This document shows, in pieces, positions 16,223 through 24,689 of a stretch of 64,000 nt of DNA. Source of the DNA: an uncultured Draconibacterium sp. (GTDB lineage Bacteria > Bacteroidota > Bacteroidia > Bacteroidales > Prolixibacteraceae); contig NZ_CAJXTC010000011.1 of assembly GCF_913060805.1 (NCBI RefSeq), positions 62,001-126,000 on the forward strand, given 5' to 3'. The position numbers and the translations under genes are program-made. Numbering within the stretch: position 1 is the stretch's first letter; every line of letters begins with the position of its first letter. The notes beneath the pieces are model-generated. The model had not been told where the DNA came from and did no database searches. It saw only the letters and a list, made by a program, of their open reading frames with translations.

Positions 16223-17098
16223 CTATTGTTTTTTGCCGGCTCTGCTAATTTTAAAAATCTGAAATACAACATAGCCAATTGTTCCCCAGGCACCCAAAAC
16301 AGCCGCCAGGTACGACAGTAACAACCATACTTGTATGTTCTCGTTAGTCGACCAAAGTACATCTTTTTGTATCAGTTTTGGTGTTGGTTTTGGCTGGCCT
16401 ACTTTTGCTGCATCGAGCACAACATCGTCGGTAATAAATCCTTCGCCCAGGTCAATAACCAGTGTTACCATTCCCTGTTCGTCGCCAATCAGGCTTTCCG
16501 GAATGTGATATTCCGCGCGTCCTTCTTCGTTGGTAAGTACTTGTCCGATCGGTAGCGTCCCGAAAGCTTTTTTAGCACCAATTGAAATCGGTGTTTCAGC
16601 CAGTACCACATAATTACTGTCTTTATCCTGGTACTCGGCAAATACTTCTACCTGGCGTGCTTCTTCATTTACCGAAGCCAAAATCTTAGCTTTTTTTGGC
16701 GGCTCTTCAACCAAAACCGGTTCGTTTTCCGGATTGAAGTTGCGGATGTAATTCACCAAACGCCAGCGGTCGTCTTCCGAAATGGTAGTTTCGAACTGCG
16801 GCATACCACCACGGCCGTGCGTAATTTTATAGAATAATTCGCCATCGGTGTTAGCTTGCATAATGTCGCTTGTAAAATCGGGCGGGGGAGGTACCAGCGG
16901 CAATCCGTTGTTTTTACCCGGATCTCCGTGACACGATTTACAGTCGCGCAAGTATATTTCTTTTCCTTTTTTAACGTTGTCGAGATTATATTCCGATGGA
17001 TTCTGAACATTCTTCTGATCGTCAGGAACCAACCACTCCTGAGCCATTCCCTGCTGTGCAAGAAAAAATAATGCTGCAAATAATAATTTGATCTTCAT
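16223..17098 (-). CDS. membrane-anchored mono-heme cytochrome c of the Fe-S/NrfD module
   Basis: This 291-residue protein has a cleavable signal peptide (cut near MAQ, residue 20), one c-heme site CKSCH (53-57) with a probable Met99 ligand in GGMPQF, a beta-rich middle region (about 125-235) of unknown fold, and a C-terminal membrane helix (about 255-280). It lies 6 bp after the NrfD-like gene and abuts ccoS, so it belongs to both the upstream Fe-S/NrfD module and the cbb3 operon. It could hand electrons from the module to CcoO/CcoP. The heme domain is certain; the partner is inferred. Confidence 0.88.
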   Translation of the reverse strand: MKIKLLFAALFFLAQQGMAQEWLVPDDQKNVQNPSEYNLDNVKKGKEIYLRDCKSCHGDPGKNNGLPLVPPPPDFTSDIMQANTDGELFYKITHGRGGMPQFETTISEDDRWRLVNYIRNFNPENEPVLVEEPPKKAKILASVNEEARQVEVFAEYQDKDSNYVVLAETPISIGAKKAFGTLPIGQVLTNEEGRAEYHIPESLIGDEQGMVTLVIDLGEGFITDDVVLDAAKVGQPKPTPKLIQKDVLWSTNENIQVWLLLSYLAAVLGAWGTIGYVVFQIFKISRAGKKQ

Positions 17099-17104
17099 GT
17101 TCGT

Positions 17105-18463
17105 CTATTTTTTTGGTTCAGAGAGGATTTCTTTGTTTACACCTTTTTCTTCGGCATATTCCCAAATGGTAATTACCGGGAACATTTTTGCCAGCACCGT
17201 AATAATTAGCAGTGCGGCTGCAAACGAGAAAATGGTAATCATTATCTCGATACTTGTTGGCGAGTAATGTTTAAAATGTTCAGGAACATTTTGTACCGGT
17301 AAAAACGGGTGCTCCAATGTTGGAATTACAATAATGTAACGTTTTAACCACGATGCAATTAGTATGAAAACGGATATGATTGCTAACGGTAACGGTTTTC
17401 TGAAAAACTTGAAAAGCATCAGGAATATCGGTATAATCAAACCTGTCATTTGTGTCCACCAGAACATAGGGGCAAAACTTCCTACAAAAAGGTTGCGCAG
17501 GTGAATTCCTTCAGCGGTTTTCATTTTATAGGCAGGTACCCAAAATTCGTTGATGTTGAAATAGAGGTAAACCAAACAAACAAAAACCAGCAGTTTGCCC
17601 ATGTAGTCGAAATGCAGATTTTCGAAATATTCACCCAATTTGTAACGAACACGGTAGGCATACATTAATATTACTACGGCTGCTGCTCCGGCAACAAATG
17701 CTCCGGCAACAAAGTAAGGTCCGAAAATGGTAGTATCCCAACCCGAACGCAAAGTGGCTGCAAATAACCACGATGTTACGGTGTGAATTGATAGACCTAC
17801 CGGAATGATCAGAATCATAAGAACACGCATGGCGTGGTAAACCAGTTTGTATTGCTCGGCATTTCCGTTCCAGCCCAAGGCCAGTATTTTATAAACCTGC
17901 ATTTTCCATTTTGGAATATCATCGCCACCCCGGTCGCGGATTAAGGCTAAATCGGGGATAAGCGGAATATAATACAGCAATACCGAAATGGTTAGGTAGG
18001 TGGTTACTACTGTTACGTCCCAGATAATTGGCGAGGCAAAACGACCGTGTAAAAATACGTTGAGAAAACGGTCGGGGCGTCCCATGTCGTTTACAATAAT
18101 AATACCTGCTAAAGCAACTCCTGCAATTGCCACCTGTTCGGCCACACGCGAAATTGGGTGCGACCACTTTATTTTTAATAAGTGCAACGAAGAGCTGATC
18201 AGAAAACCAATCAAACTGATTGCCACAAAAAATACAAAGTTGGCAATGTACATTCCCCACGAAACGTAGTCGCGCATACCGGTAACACCCAGTCCGTCGC
18301 GAATTTGTATTCCCCAGCCCCAAAGTCCAACGCCGGCAAACATAATGAGTATGAAATACCAAAAATGCGTGAGCTCGTCGCGTTTTACAATCGAGCGGGT
18401 GAGGTCGAAAGTTATCTTATCCAATAATTTCCGGGATTCTTCCGGCGATTTTGTTTTTTCCAT
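17105..18463 (-). CDS. NrfD/PsrC/ActC-like quinol-interacting membrane subunit
   Basis: The 452-residue protein shows ten membrane segments. The stretch VNDMGRPDRFLNVF followed by SPIIWD is a hallmark of the NrfD/PsrC family and of ActC in alternative complex III. Such subunits bind a quinone and pass electrons to a partner Fe-S protein. That partner is encoded 19 bp upstream and a cytochrome c 6 bp downstream. No molybdopterin or multiheme subunit is nearby. I infer a stripped-down quinol:cytochrome c oxidoreductase that may replace the bc1 complex. The family is firm; the reaction is inferred. Confidence 0.9.
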   Translation of the reverse strand: MEKTKSPEESRKLLDKITFDLTRSIVKRDELTHFWYFILIMFAGVGLWGWGIQIRDGLGVTGMRDYVSWGMYIANFVFFVAISLIGFLISSSLHLLKIKWSHPISRVAEQVAIAGVALAGIIIVNDMGRPDRFLNVFLHGRFASPIIWDVTVVTTYLTISVLLYYIPLIPDLALIRDRGGDDIPKWKMQVYKILALGWNGNAEQYKLVYHAMRVLMILIIPVGLSIHTVTSWLFAATLRSGWDTTIFGPYFVAGAFVAGAAAVVILMYAYRVRYKLGEYFENLHFDYMGKLLVFVCLVYLYFNINEFWVPAYKMKTAEGIHLRNLFVGSFAPMFWWTQMTGLIIPIFLMLFKFFRKPLPLAIISVFILIASWLKRYIIVIPTLEHPFLPVQNVPEHFKHYSPTSIEIMITIFSFAAALLIITVLAKMFPVITIWEYAEEKGVNKEILSEPKK

Positions 18464-18482
18464 CGTTTAAAGATTAGTCGGT

Positions 18483-19400
18483 TTATGAGTGATGATCTTC
18501 AATTTCGCCCTGAAACGGGAAAGCCCTGTCTTTTGGAGGCAGGTAATAAACACGCGGTTTGGTACCCAACTCTGGCATTAAAGTATAAGCTGCATTGTCT
18601 CTGACTAACTTGCTAAAGCTCACCGTTTCGTGTGTAGTTCCGTTGGTAACCGCATCTTCGTTTTGGTCGCCAAACCAGTAAACTCCGTTCGGGCACGACG
18701 AAACACATGTTGGTAGTTTGTTGTCGCGCAAACGGTCGGCACTGAACAAACATTTCGAGATGGTACCTTTTTTCTGCGGAACGTTGGCTTCTATATTATA
18801 AGTAACACCTTCGTATTTTTCGGCATCGCGAGGCTCGAACCAGTTGAAAACCCTTGCCGAATACGGACAGGCTGCAATACAGAAACGACAACCGATACAG
18901 CGCTCATTATCAATAAGAACGATACCGTCTTCGCGTTTAAACGTTGCGTTAACCGGACATACTTTTGTACATGGCGGGTTATCGCAATGCTGACACGGTT
19001 TTGGCATGTAATACGGAGCTGTGTCTTCAGCATCCTGCATTTGCAATACATTAATATGGTGTTGCTCCGGACGCAACTGGTGGTGTTTTTGGCAACCTTT
19101 CATACACTCGCGTGCATTTCGGCATTTCGACAAGTCGATAACCATAACAAATTTACGGCCCGGCAAGCCTTTTCTTCCCCTCTTTTGTTGCTCCGTAAGG
19201 TTCGGCATATCAGCAGGTTTAAGCTGTGCCTTGCTTACTTCAACAAGTTCTCCGCTCGATGTAAGCAGCTTAATTGTATCTCCCGAGGTGGTCTCCACCT
19301 GGTTACATGAACTTAACAGGCTGGAACCTCCAACAAGTCCGGCTGCACCAACTGACACACCCAACTTTTTCACGAAACTTCTGCGTGATTTATTTTCCAT
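18483..19400 (-). CDS. Tat-exported DmsB/HmcB-like iron-sulfur protein
   Basis: The 305-residue protein begins with a twin-arginine signal (SRRSFVKKLG) and a possible lipobox-like SSC at 30-32, so it should act outside the cytoplasmic membrane. Four cysteine groups are visible: Cys93/99/103, Cys136/139/144/148, Cys168/171/174/178 and Cys217/232/236. Groups one and four each lack their second ligand (Ala96 and Ser220 stand in its place), so those two clusters have only three cysteines each and may be [3Fe-4S] or absent. It is the first gene of the operon, paired with the NrfD-like subunit. No molybdenum subunit is present. Confidence 0.9.
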   Translation of the reverse strand: MENKSRRSFVKKLGVSVGAAGLVGGSSLLSSCNQVETTSGDTIKLLTSSGELVEVSKAQLKPADMPNLTEQQKRGRKGLPGRKFVMVIDLSKCRNARECMKGCQKHHQLRPEQHHINVLQMQDAEDTAPYYMPKPCQHCDNPPCTKVCPVNATFKREDGIVLIDNERCIGCRFCIAACPYSARVFNWFEPRDAEKYEGVTYNIEANVPQKKGTISKCLFSADRLRDNKLPTCVSSCPNGVYWFGDQNEDAVTNGTTHETVSFSKLVRDNAAYTLMPELGTKPRVYYLPPKDRAFPFQGEIEDHHS

Positions 19401-20071
19401 AAACAGACATTTTTTTTACAACTATGGCACTGAAACAAATGCTTCTTTCAGCTAAATTTAGTTTCTCAACCTTACGAATTTATAAAATAAGCGGAAAGCA
19501 GCAAACTAATCAGGCCTTCTGAATAATAAAAGACAAAATTGACTTTAAATGTTATAAGTGAGTAAGTTACAGTGTTTTTCTGTATTTGTAAAATTTTATT
19601 TTCGGTATAATAACTTGATATCTGATGAGATAGGATTTAGGGCTAAAAAAAATATTTTTTCAGGGTGAACAAATAGTTTTTCGTGTTGTTTATAAAGGAT
19701 TTTTTTTGAGGGACTGAGCATGCGAAAAGCGTGACTAAAGTCACATTTAAATGTGTTGTAAAACATATTCTAAATAGGCCCTCGCTGTTTGTCGAGTGGC
19801 ATAAAGTTACAGGATTCCCTGAAAATGCAAGCTTTTAAATATTATTTTCTCGACTAAACTTTAGCCCGAAAGAAGTGGATTGGTAAAAAAACAAAAGAAA
19901 CTGATTCTTTACATAAACATTATCAGCCTTTTGTGGTTTTAAGATATGAAAAAGGTAAAAAGGTATTATTGTGTTTCGTTAGAAACAGGAGTTTATAAAA
20001 CTTAAAAACAATAATAACGTACTACTGATTTAAAAACTAAATAAACCTTGCCGTGTATTGATCTGGCTTCT
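19401..20071. promoter_or_regulatory. divergent control region between the cbb3 and caa3 operons
   Basis: This 671-bp AT-rich gap separates two divergent respiratory operons and holds no credible gene or RNA. It must contain both operon promoters. I found no perfect TAnnTTTG element for either; the best minus-strand candidate is CAAACTAA (19505-19512), one base off consensus. The one clear feature is the palindrome at 19731-19744. Confidence 0.6.
19731..19744. promoter_or_regulatory. Crp/Fnr-type palindromic operator candidate
   Basis: GTGACTAAAGTCAC is a perfect five-base dyad with a four-base spacer, the same 14-bp geometry as Fnr/Dnr sites. It also contains GTGA-N6-TCAC as in Crp sites. 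It lies about 330 bp from each operon start, midway between the two oxidase operons. Crp/Fnr proteins commonly switch oxidases with oxygen, but no regulator gene of that family is in the window. Confidence 0.55.
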
Positions 20072-20887
20072 ATGAAAAAGACTGTAAATTATATTACAAT
20101 GCTTCTAGCAGGTACCTTTCTGTTACTTGCCAATGTTTCAAATGCTCAAAGTGTAATAAATCCTGCTGCAACCGACAACGATGTTGAAATCGGGGTTGTG
20201 GAGCATCTCGATGATTATTTACCCGATAGTATTTCGCTGATAAACGAGGCGGGCGAACAAGTTTGGTTGTCCGATCTTATTGATAAACCAACAGTTTTAA
20301 ATTTTGTGTATTACCGCTGTCCGGGAATTTGCAGCCCGCTGATGGAAGCCGTGGCTGACGTGATGGACAAATCCGACCTTGTTCCCGGTGAAGATTACCA
20401 GGTGTTTACCATTAGTTTCGATCCGAGTGAAACCATCGATTTGGGAATCAGGAAAAAGAACAACTACCTGAACCTGATGAATAATCCGGCCAAAGTGGAA
20501 GAAGCAAAAACAGGTTGGCAATTTTTTGTTTCAGATAGTGCAAGTATTGTTAATGTTACCCGTGCAACAGGTTTTAAATACAAAAAAGCCGGTAACGATT
20601 TTACTCATGCCGCTTCGTTAATTGTTGTTAGCCCCAACGAAAAAATTACCCGTTATTTAAATGGCCTGTTCTTTTTACCGTTCGAATGGAAAATGGCCAT
20701 TGTTGAAGCTTCGAAAGGCCAGTCGGGAGCAACCATGAACAAAGTATTGCGATTTTGTTTTTCATACGATCCGCAAGGACAAACATATGTATTAAACGTA
20801 ACTAAAATTAGCGGAATCATAATTATATTTTTTGGACTGGTTTTACTGCTATTCCTGGTATTAAAGCCGAAGAAAAAAGTAAATTAA
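20072..20887 (+). CDS. Sco1/SenC-type copper chaperone with C-terminal membrane anchor
   Basis: The ATG at 20072 (MKKTVNYITM) is preferred over one eight codons upstream because it opens a normal signal peptide ending at SNAQS; this gives 271 residues. RCPGIC carries the CxxxC copper/thiol motif and DFTHAASLIVV the conserved histidine. Sco proteins load the CuA centre of subunit II, encoded at the end of the same operon. Unusually the only membrane anchor is C-terminal (about 247-266), where most Sco proteins are N-terminally anchored. The cox subunit I gene follows 10 bp later. Confidence 0.92.
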   Translation: MKKTVNYITMLLAGTFLLLANVSNAQSVINPAATDNDVEIGVVEHLDDYLPDSISLINEAGEQVWLSDLIDKPTVLNFVYYRCPGICSPLMEAVADVMDKSDLVPGEDYQVFTISFDPSETIDLGIRKKNNYLNLMNNPAKVEEAKTGWQFFVSDSASIVNVTRATGFKYKKAGNDFTHAASLIVVSPNEKITRYLNGLFFLPFEWKMAIVEASKGQSGATMNKVLRFCFSYDPQGQTYVLNVTKISGIIIIFFGLVLLLFLVLKPKKKVN

Positions 20888-20897
20888 ACTAAACTTT

Positions 20898-22511
20898 ATG
20901 CATACAACAGATGCTGTTAATGGAGCAAACTACTTAACCTATCAGGGAAAATACAAAGGTTTGCTCGGTTGGATATTTTCCACTGACCATAAACGTATTG
21001 GTCTTCTTTATTTGTATTCGATAGCTACCATGTTTGCAACAGGTGTTTTGTTGGGCCTCGCCATGAAATTTGAATTGTTGGCGCCCGGAAAAACAATTAT
21101 GGATGCGCAAACTTACAACGCTACGTTTACCGTTCATGGTGTTATAATGATTTTTATGGTGGTGGTGCCCGGTTTGCCCGCAGTTTTCGGAAACCTGATG
21201 TTGCCCATAATGATTGGTGCAAAAGATGTGGCTTTTCCGAAACTGAACTTGCTCTCGTGGTGGTTGTACCTTACCGGAGTAGTTTTGGTACTTTGCGCGC
21301 TGCTGTTTGGATCGGGAAGTCCCGACACCGGCTGGACATTTTACGCACCTTACAGTTTTAAAACCGGAACAAATCTGCTGCCCGCTGTATTCGGGGCATT
21401 TGTTTTAGGTTTTTCATCCATTTTAACGGGTTTGAACTTTTTGGTGACGATTCACCGCTTACGTTGCCCCGGAATGAAATGGTCGAAACTTCCGTTGTTC
21501 GTATGGACCTTGTACGGAACAGCCTGGATTCAGCTGCTGGCAACACCGGTTGTAGGTATTACACTGGTTTTAGTAGCATTGGAAAGATTATTTGGAGTTG
21601 GTGTTTTTGATCCGGCACTGGGAGGAGATCCTGTTTTGTATCAGCACCTGTTCTGGATTTATTCGCACCCGGCAGTTTATATTATGATTCTGCCAGCTAT
21701 GGGAGCCATTTCTGAGATTATTCCAACATTTTCGCAAAAACATATTTTTGGATATAAAGCAATTATCGCGTCAACACTGGCCATTGCATTTGTGGGTTAC
21801 CTGGTTTGGGGGCACCACATGTTTACTGCCGGAATGAGCGGAACTGCACAATATTATTTTTCACTCCTCACATTTATTGTTGCCATACCAAGTGCAATAA
21901 AAGTATTTAACTGGATATCGACGATGTATAAGGGGTCGATCAATATCCAGACGCCCTTTTACTGGGCAGTGTCATTCATTTTTGTGTTTATGGTTGGTGG
22001 TTTAAGCGGCCTTGTTTTGGGTTCGCTGGCTACCGATATTTATGTGCACGACACTGCCTTTGTTGTAGCCCATTTCCATTACATTGTTTTTGGCGGTACC
22101 GGCTTTGCCTTTTTTGCGGCAATGCACTACTGGTTCCCAAAAATATTTGGAAGAATGTATGATAAAGCCTGGGCCAATATTGGCTGGCTGGTTTTCACTA
22201 TCGGTTTTCTGGCGTTGTATTCGCCTATGTTCTATTTAGGAATGATGGGGATGCCACGTCGTTATTACGACTACCTTGAAGAATTCCATGGAGGAAATAT
22301 CCTGAGCACCATTGGCTCGTGGGTGTTGGTAACCGGTTTTGTCATCATTGTTGTAAACCTGGTTCGTTCGGCCCGAAAAGGTGAGCCGGCAGAAGTAAAT
22401 CCATGGCACAGTAGAACGCTGGAATGGACAGTTCCATCGCCTCCGCCTGTATTGAATTTCGAGAAAGAACCGGTAATCGGAGAAAAAGACGGACCTTATA
22501 ACTATGAATAA
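20898..22511 (+). CDS. ctaD: caa3-type cytochrome c oxidase subunit I
   Basis: This 537-residue, twelve-helix heme-copper oxidase subunit has the expected ligand and channel motifs: TVHGVIMIF (heme a ligand), WIYSHPAVYIMILPAMG (CuB His with cross-linked Tyr), WGHHMFTAG (CuB His pair) and VVAHFHYIVFGG (heme ligands). It ends in a short cytosolic tail. It is the catalytic core of an aa3-type oxidase; subunit II at 23446 carries a cytochrome c domain, making the complex caa3. The stop codon overlaps the next gene. Confidence 0.97.
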   Translation: MHTTDAVNGANYLTYQGKYKGLLGWIFSTDHKRIGLLYLYSIATMFATGVLLGLAMKFELLAPGKTIMDAQTYNATFTVHGVIMIFMVVVPGLPAVFGNLMLPIMIGAKDVAFPKLNLLSWWLYLTGVVLVLCALLFGSGSPDTGWTFYAPYSFKTGTNLLPAVFGAFVLGFSSILTGLNFLVTIHRLRCPGMKWSKLPLFVWTLYGTAWIQLLATPVVGITLVLVALERLFGVGVFDPALGGDPVLYQHLFWIYSHPAVYIMILPAMGAISEIIPTFSQKHIFGYKAIIASTLAIAFVGYLVWGHHMFTAGMSGTAQYYFSLLTFIVAIPSAIKVFNWISTMYKGSINIQTPFYWAVSFIFVFMVGGLSGLVLGSLATDIYVHDTAFVVAHFHYIVFGGTGFAFFAAMHYWFPKIFGRMYDKAWANIGWLVFTIGFLALYSPMFYLGMMGMPRRYYDYLEEFHGGNILSTIGSWVLVTGFVIIVVNLVRSARKGEPAEVNPWHSRTLEWTVPSPPPVLNFEKEPVIGEKDGPYNYE

Positions 22512-23142
22512 TATGGCTGAACATCAACATGCACATGTAGAGCACCCCGACATGTACGATCCCGAATCGTCGAAAATCGGAATGTGGCTGTTTATTTTTA
22601 CAGAACTACTGTTGTTTGGCGGCCTCTTCATCGTTTATTCGGTTTATCGATACATGAATCCCGACGCCTTTCACCTGGCAGCCGAAGAACTGAATACTTT
22701 TATTGGCGCGTTTAACACCGTTATTCTGTTGGTAAGTAGTATGACGATTGCGATGTCGACAACCGCTTTGCAAAAAGGGCACAAAAAAGTGGCCATCGCA
22801 CTGGTAGTAATTACTTTTATTATCGGTATTGGCTTTTTAGTGAATAAGTATTTTGAGTGGGGCATAAAATTCTCGCACGGAATTTGGCCGGGATCGGAGC
22901 AAATGCTGAATGAAATGAGTCAGGGCGAGATACTTTTCTTTGGTTTGTACTTTGTAATGACCGGATTGCACGCGCTGCACATTATTGTGGGCCTCATAAT
23001 TATGGGATTTGCAATCAGAGGTGTTGCCAACGGAAAAGTAAATGCTAAACGCCCGTCGTTACTCGATAACTGTGGACTGTACTGGCACCTTGTCGACCTG
23101 ATCTGGATTTTCCTGTTCCCACTATTTTATCTCATCCATTAA
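22504..23142 (+). CDS. ctaE: cytochrome c oxidase subunit III
   Basis: This 212-residue, five-helix protein contains KIGMWLFIFTELLLFGGLF, the conserved WGIKF segment and LHALHIIVGL, typical of bacterial subunit III. The N-terminus is His-rich (EHQHAHVEHPD). The ATG at 22504 overlaps the end of ctaD; a second ATG at 22513 is equally possible. The short overlap implies coupled translation. Confidence 0.94.
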   Translation: MNNMAEHQHAHVEHPDMYDPESSKIGMWLFIFTELLLFGGLFIVYSVYRYMNPDAFHLAAEELNTFIGAFNTVILLVSSMTIAMSTTALQKGHKKVAIALVVITFIIGIGFLVNKYFEWGIKFSHGIWPGSEQMLNEMSQGEILFFGLYFVMTGLHALHIIVGLIIMGFAIRGVANGKVNAKRPSLLDNCGLYWHLVDLIWIFLFPLFYLIH

Positions 23143-23152
23143 AACTAAAACT

Positions 23153-23443
23153 ATGTCTGAAGATAAACATCAACATATCGTTCCATACCGATTATACGTC
23201 ATCGTTTTGGTGGCGCTGCTGGCATTAACTTTTGCCTCGATAGGAATAACATCAATAGAACTGGGCGAATTTACCGTTGCCGCAGCATTAATATTTGCTG
23301 TATTGAAATCGATTTTGGTGCTCACTTATTTTATGCACCTGAAATACGACAAACCATACATAAAACTTATGGTGGCCTTTGTGTTTGCCATTTTTGTGGT
23401 TGTAATTGTGATAACCTTTTTAGATTACCTCTATAGAGTATAA
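23153..23443 (+). CDS. ctaF: cytochrome c oxidase subunit IV (CtaF/CyoD-like)
   Basis: The 96-residue protein has three membrane helices. The motif KSILVLTYFMHLKYD identifies the prokaryotic small subunit IV family. It starts 10 bp after ctaE and ends 2 bp before the subunit II gene. It likely helps stabilise CuB during assembly, as known for the family. Confidence 0.88.
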   Translation: MSEDKHQHIVPYRLYVIVLVALLALTFASIGITSIELGEFTVAAALIFAVLKSILVLTYFMHLKYDKPYIKLMVAFVFAIFVVVIVITFLDYLYRV

Positions 23444-23445
23444 CT

Positions 23446-24396
23446 ATGTATAGCTCAGAAATAACCAAAGCCTCAAATTTTGTTCAGGGTGTCGACACTG
23501 CATTTCTTGTCATAATGGGCATATCGTTTTTGTTCCTTATCGGGCTAACGGTGGTAATGCTTGTCTTCATTTTTAAGTACAATAAGAAAAAGAATCCGAA
23601 AGCAACCCAGATTGAAGGAAGTACCAAACTGGAGATCATTTGGACAGTTATCCCTTTTCTTATTACCATGCTGATGTTTTACTACGGTTGGGCAGGCTGG
23701 AAACCGATGCAGCGCGCACCAAAAGATGCCATGGAAATTACCGCTTACGGACGTATGTGGAACTTTAGTTTTGAATACGAAAATGGCCGTCGCACCGACA
23801 CGCTTTTCCTGCCAAAAGACCAGGCGATTAAATTAAACCTGGTAGCCATGGATGTATTGCACAGTCTGTACATTCCGGCATTTCGTGTAAAGCAGGATAT
23901 GGTTCCCGGAATGAAGGATAATTTCATGTGGTTTGAGCCGCAAAGAGTGGGAACTTACGAATTGTTTTGTGCCGAATATTGCGGATTGCAGCACTCCTAT
24001 ATGTACACTTATGTGGAGGTGATGGAGGATTCTGCTTTTCAATCGTGGATAGCCGATACAACAAATGTTGCAGCCTCAGCAGCCGAAATTGATTCGCCGG
24101 CAGCAACGGGTAAACGCATTATGCAAAATATTGGCTGTTTTGCCTGCCATACATTAGACGGAACAAGACTGGTTGGTCCAAGTTTTAAAGGAATTTGGGG
24201 CGAAGAACAAACGGTGGAAACCGGGCGCGAAAAACGACAGGTTACGGTTGACGAAGAATACATCAGGAGATCGATTTACGATCCGAATGCAGATATTGTT
24301 GACGGCTTTAATAAAGGATTAATGCTTTCGTACGAAGGGCAACTTTCGGATGAGGATATCGACAATATTATTGAATACCTGAAAACGGTGAAGTAG
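23446..24396 (+). CDS. ctaC: cytochrome c oxidase subunit II with fused cytochrome c domain
   Basis: This 316-residue protein has two N-terminal helices, a cupredoxin domain and a C-terminal cytochrome c. The CuA ligands are visible (VLHSLYIPAF His, then FCAEYCGLQHSYM with two Cys, His and Met). The fused heme site is CFACH near 229, with a likely Met ligand in GLMLSYEG. This fusion defines a caa3 oxidase. No separate N-terminal signal peptide is obvious; the first helix anchors it. The gene is last in the operon, whereas subunit II usually precedes subunit I. Confidence 0.95.
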   Translation: MYSSEITKASNFVQGVDTAFLVIMGISFLFLIGLTVVMLVFIFKYNKKKNPKATQIEGSTKLEIIWTVIPFLITMLMFYYGWAGWKPMQRAPKDAMEITAYGRMWNFSFEYENGRRTDTLFLPKDQAIKLNLVAMDVLHSLYIPAFRVKQDMVPGMKDNFMWFEPQRVGTYELFCAEYCGLQHSYMYTYVEVMEDSAFQSWIADTTNVAASAAEIDSPAATGKRIMQNIGCFACHTLDGTRLVGPSFKGIWGEEQTVETGREKRQVTVDEEYIRRSIYDPNADIVDGFNKGLMLSYEGQLSDEDIDNIIEYLKTVK

Positions 24397-24459
24397 ATTT
24401 TACAAGGCAAAAGGCAAAAGTAGAAAGGCAAAAAGAAAAAAGTAGGCATTTGACAAAGA

Positions 24460-24512
24460 GTCATCCTGAGCGTACTTGTCCCGATCAGAGCATCGGGAGT
24501 CGAAGGATGGAC
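24460..24512. repeat. degenerate REP-like inverted repeat, type 2
   Basis: GTCATCCTGAGCG and a partly matching CGAAGGATGGAC face each other around a CCCGATcagagcATCGGG hairpin. It resembles the GTCATNCTGA repeats at 29011-29081 and 46350-46434 but its right arm is worn. It lies between ctaC and ctaB in a gap that otherwise holds only A/G-rich low-complexity sequence. Confidence 0.55.
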
Positions 24513-24633
24513 CAGGAAGAATAGTAAATAAGTGATTGAGTGAATGAGGAGAGAAAGAAGAATGAAGATTAACGATTTAAGATTTCAGAATTAGTAGGCA
24601 ATAGACAAAAAACGATAGGCAAAAAACTAATGT

Positions 24634-24661
24634 GTCCTATGTGCCTTATGTGGTTCAAAAA
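24634..24661. repeat. copy of a short dispersed repeat (CTATGTGCC...GTGGTTCAAA)
   Basis: TCCTATGTGCCTTATGTGG followed by TTCAAAAA recurs, nearly identical but inverted, at 27476-27502. A partial second TATGTGGTTCAAA follows at 24672. Both copies are intergenic. The origin is unknown. Confidence 0.5.
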
Positions 24662-24689
24662 TCTTTGAATTTATGTGGTTCAAATAACA

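Noticed and set aside
16223-19400. Complete alternative complex III or Mo-bis-MGD oxidoreductase
   Set aside because: No molybdopterin subunit, pentaheme cytochrome or further act genes are present; only Fe-S, NrfD-like and mono-heme subunits are seen.
19613-19627. Possible Fnr box starting TTGATATCTGATGA
   Set aside because: The second half (GATGA) is not the inverse of TTGAT, so it lacks the dyad symmetry of an Fnr site.
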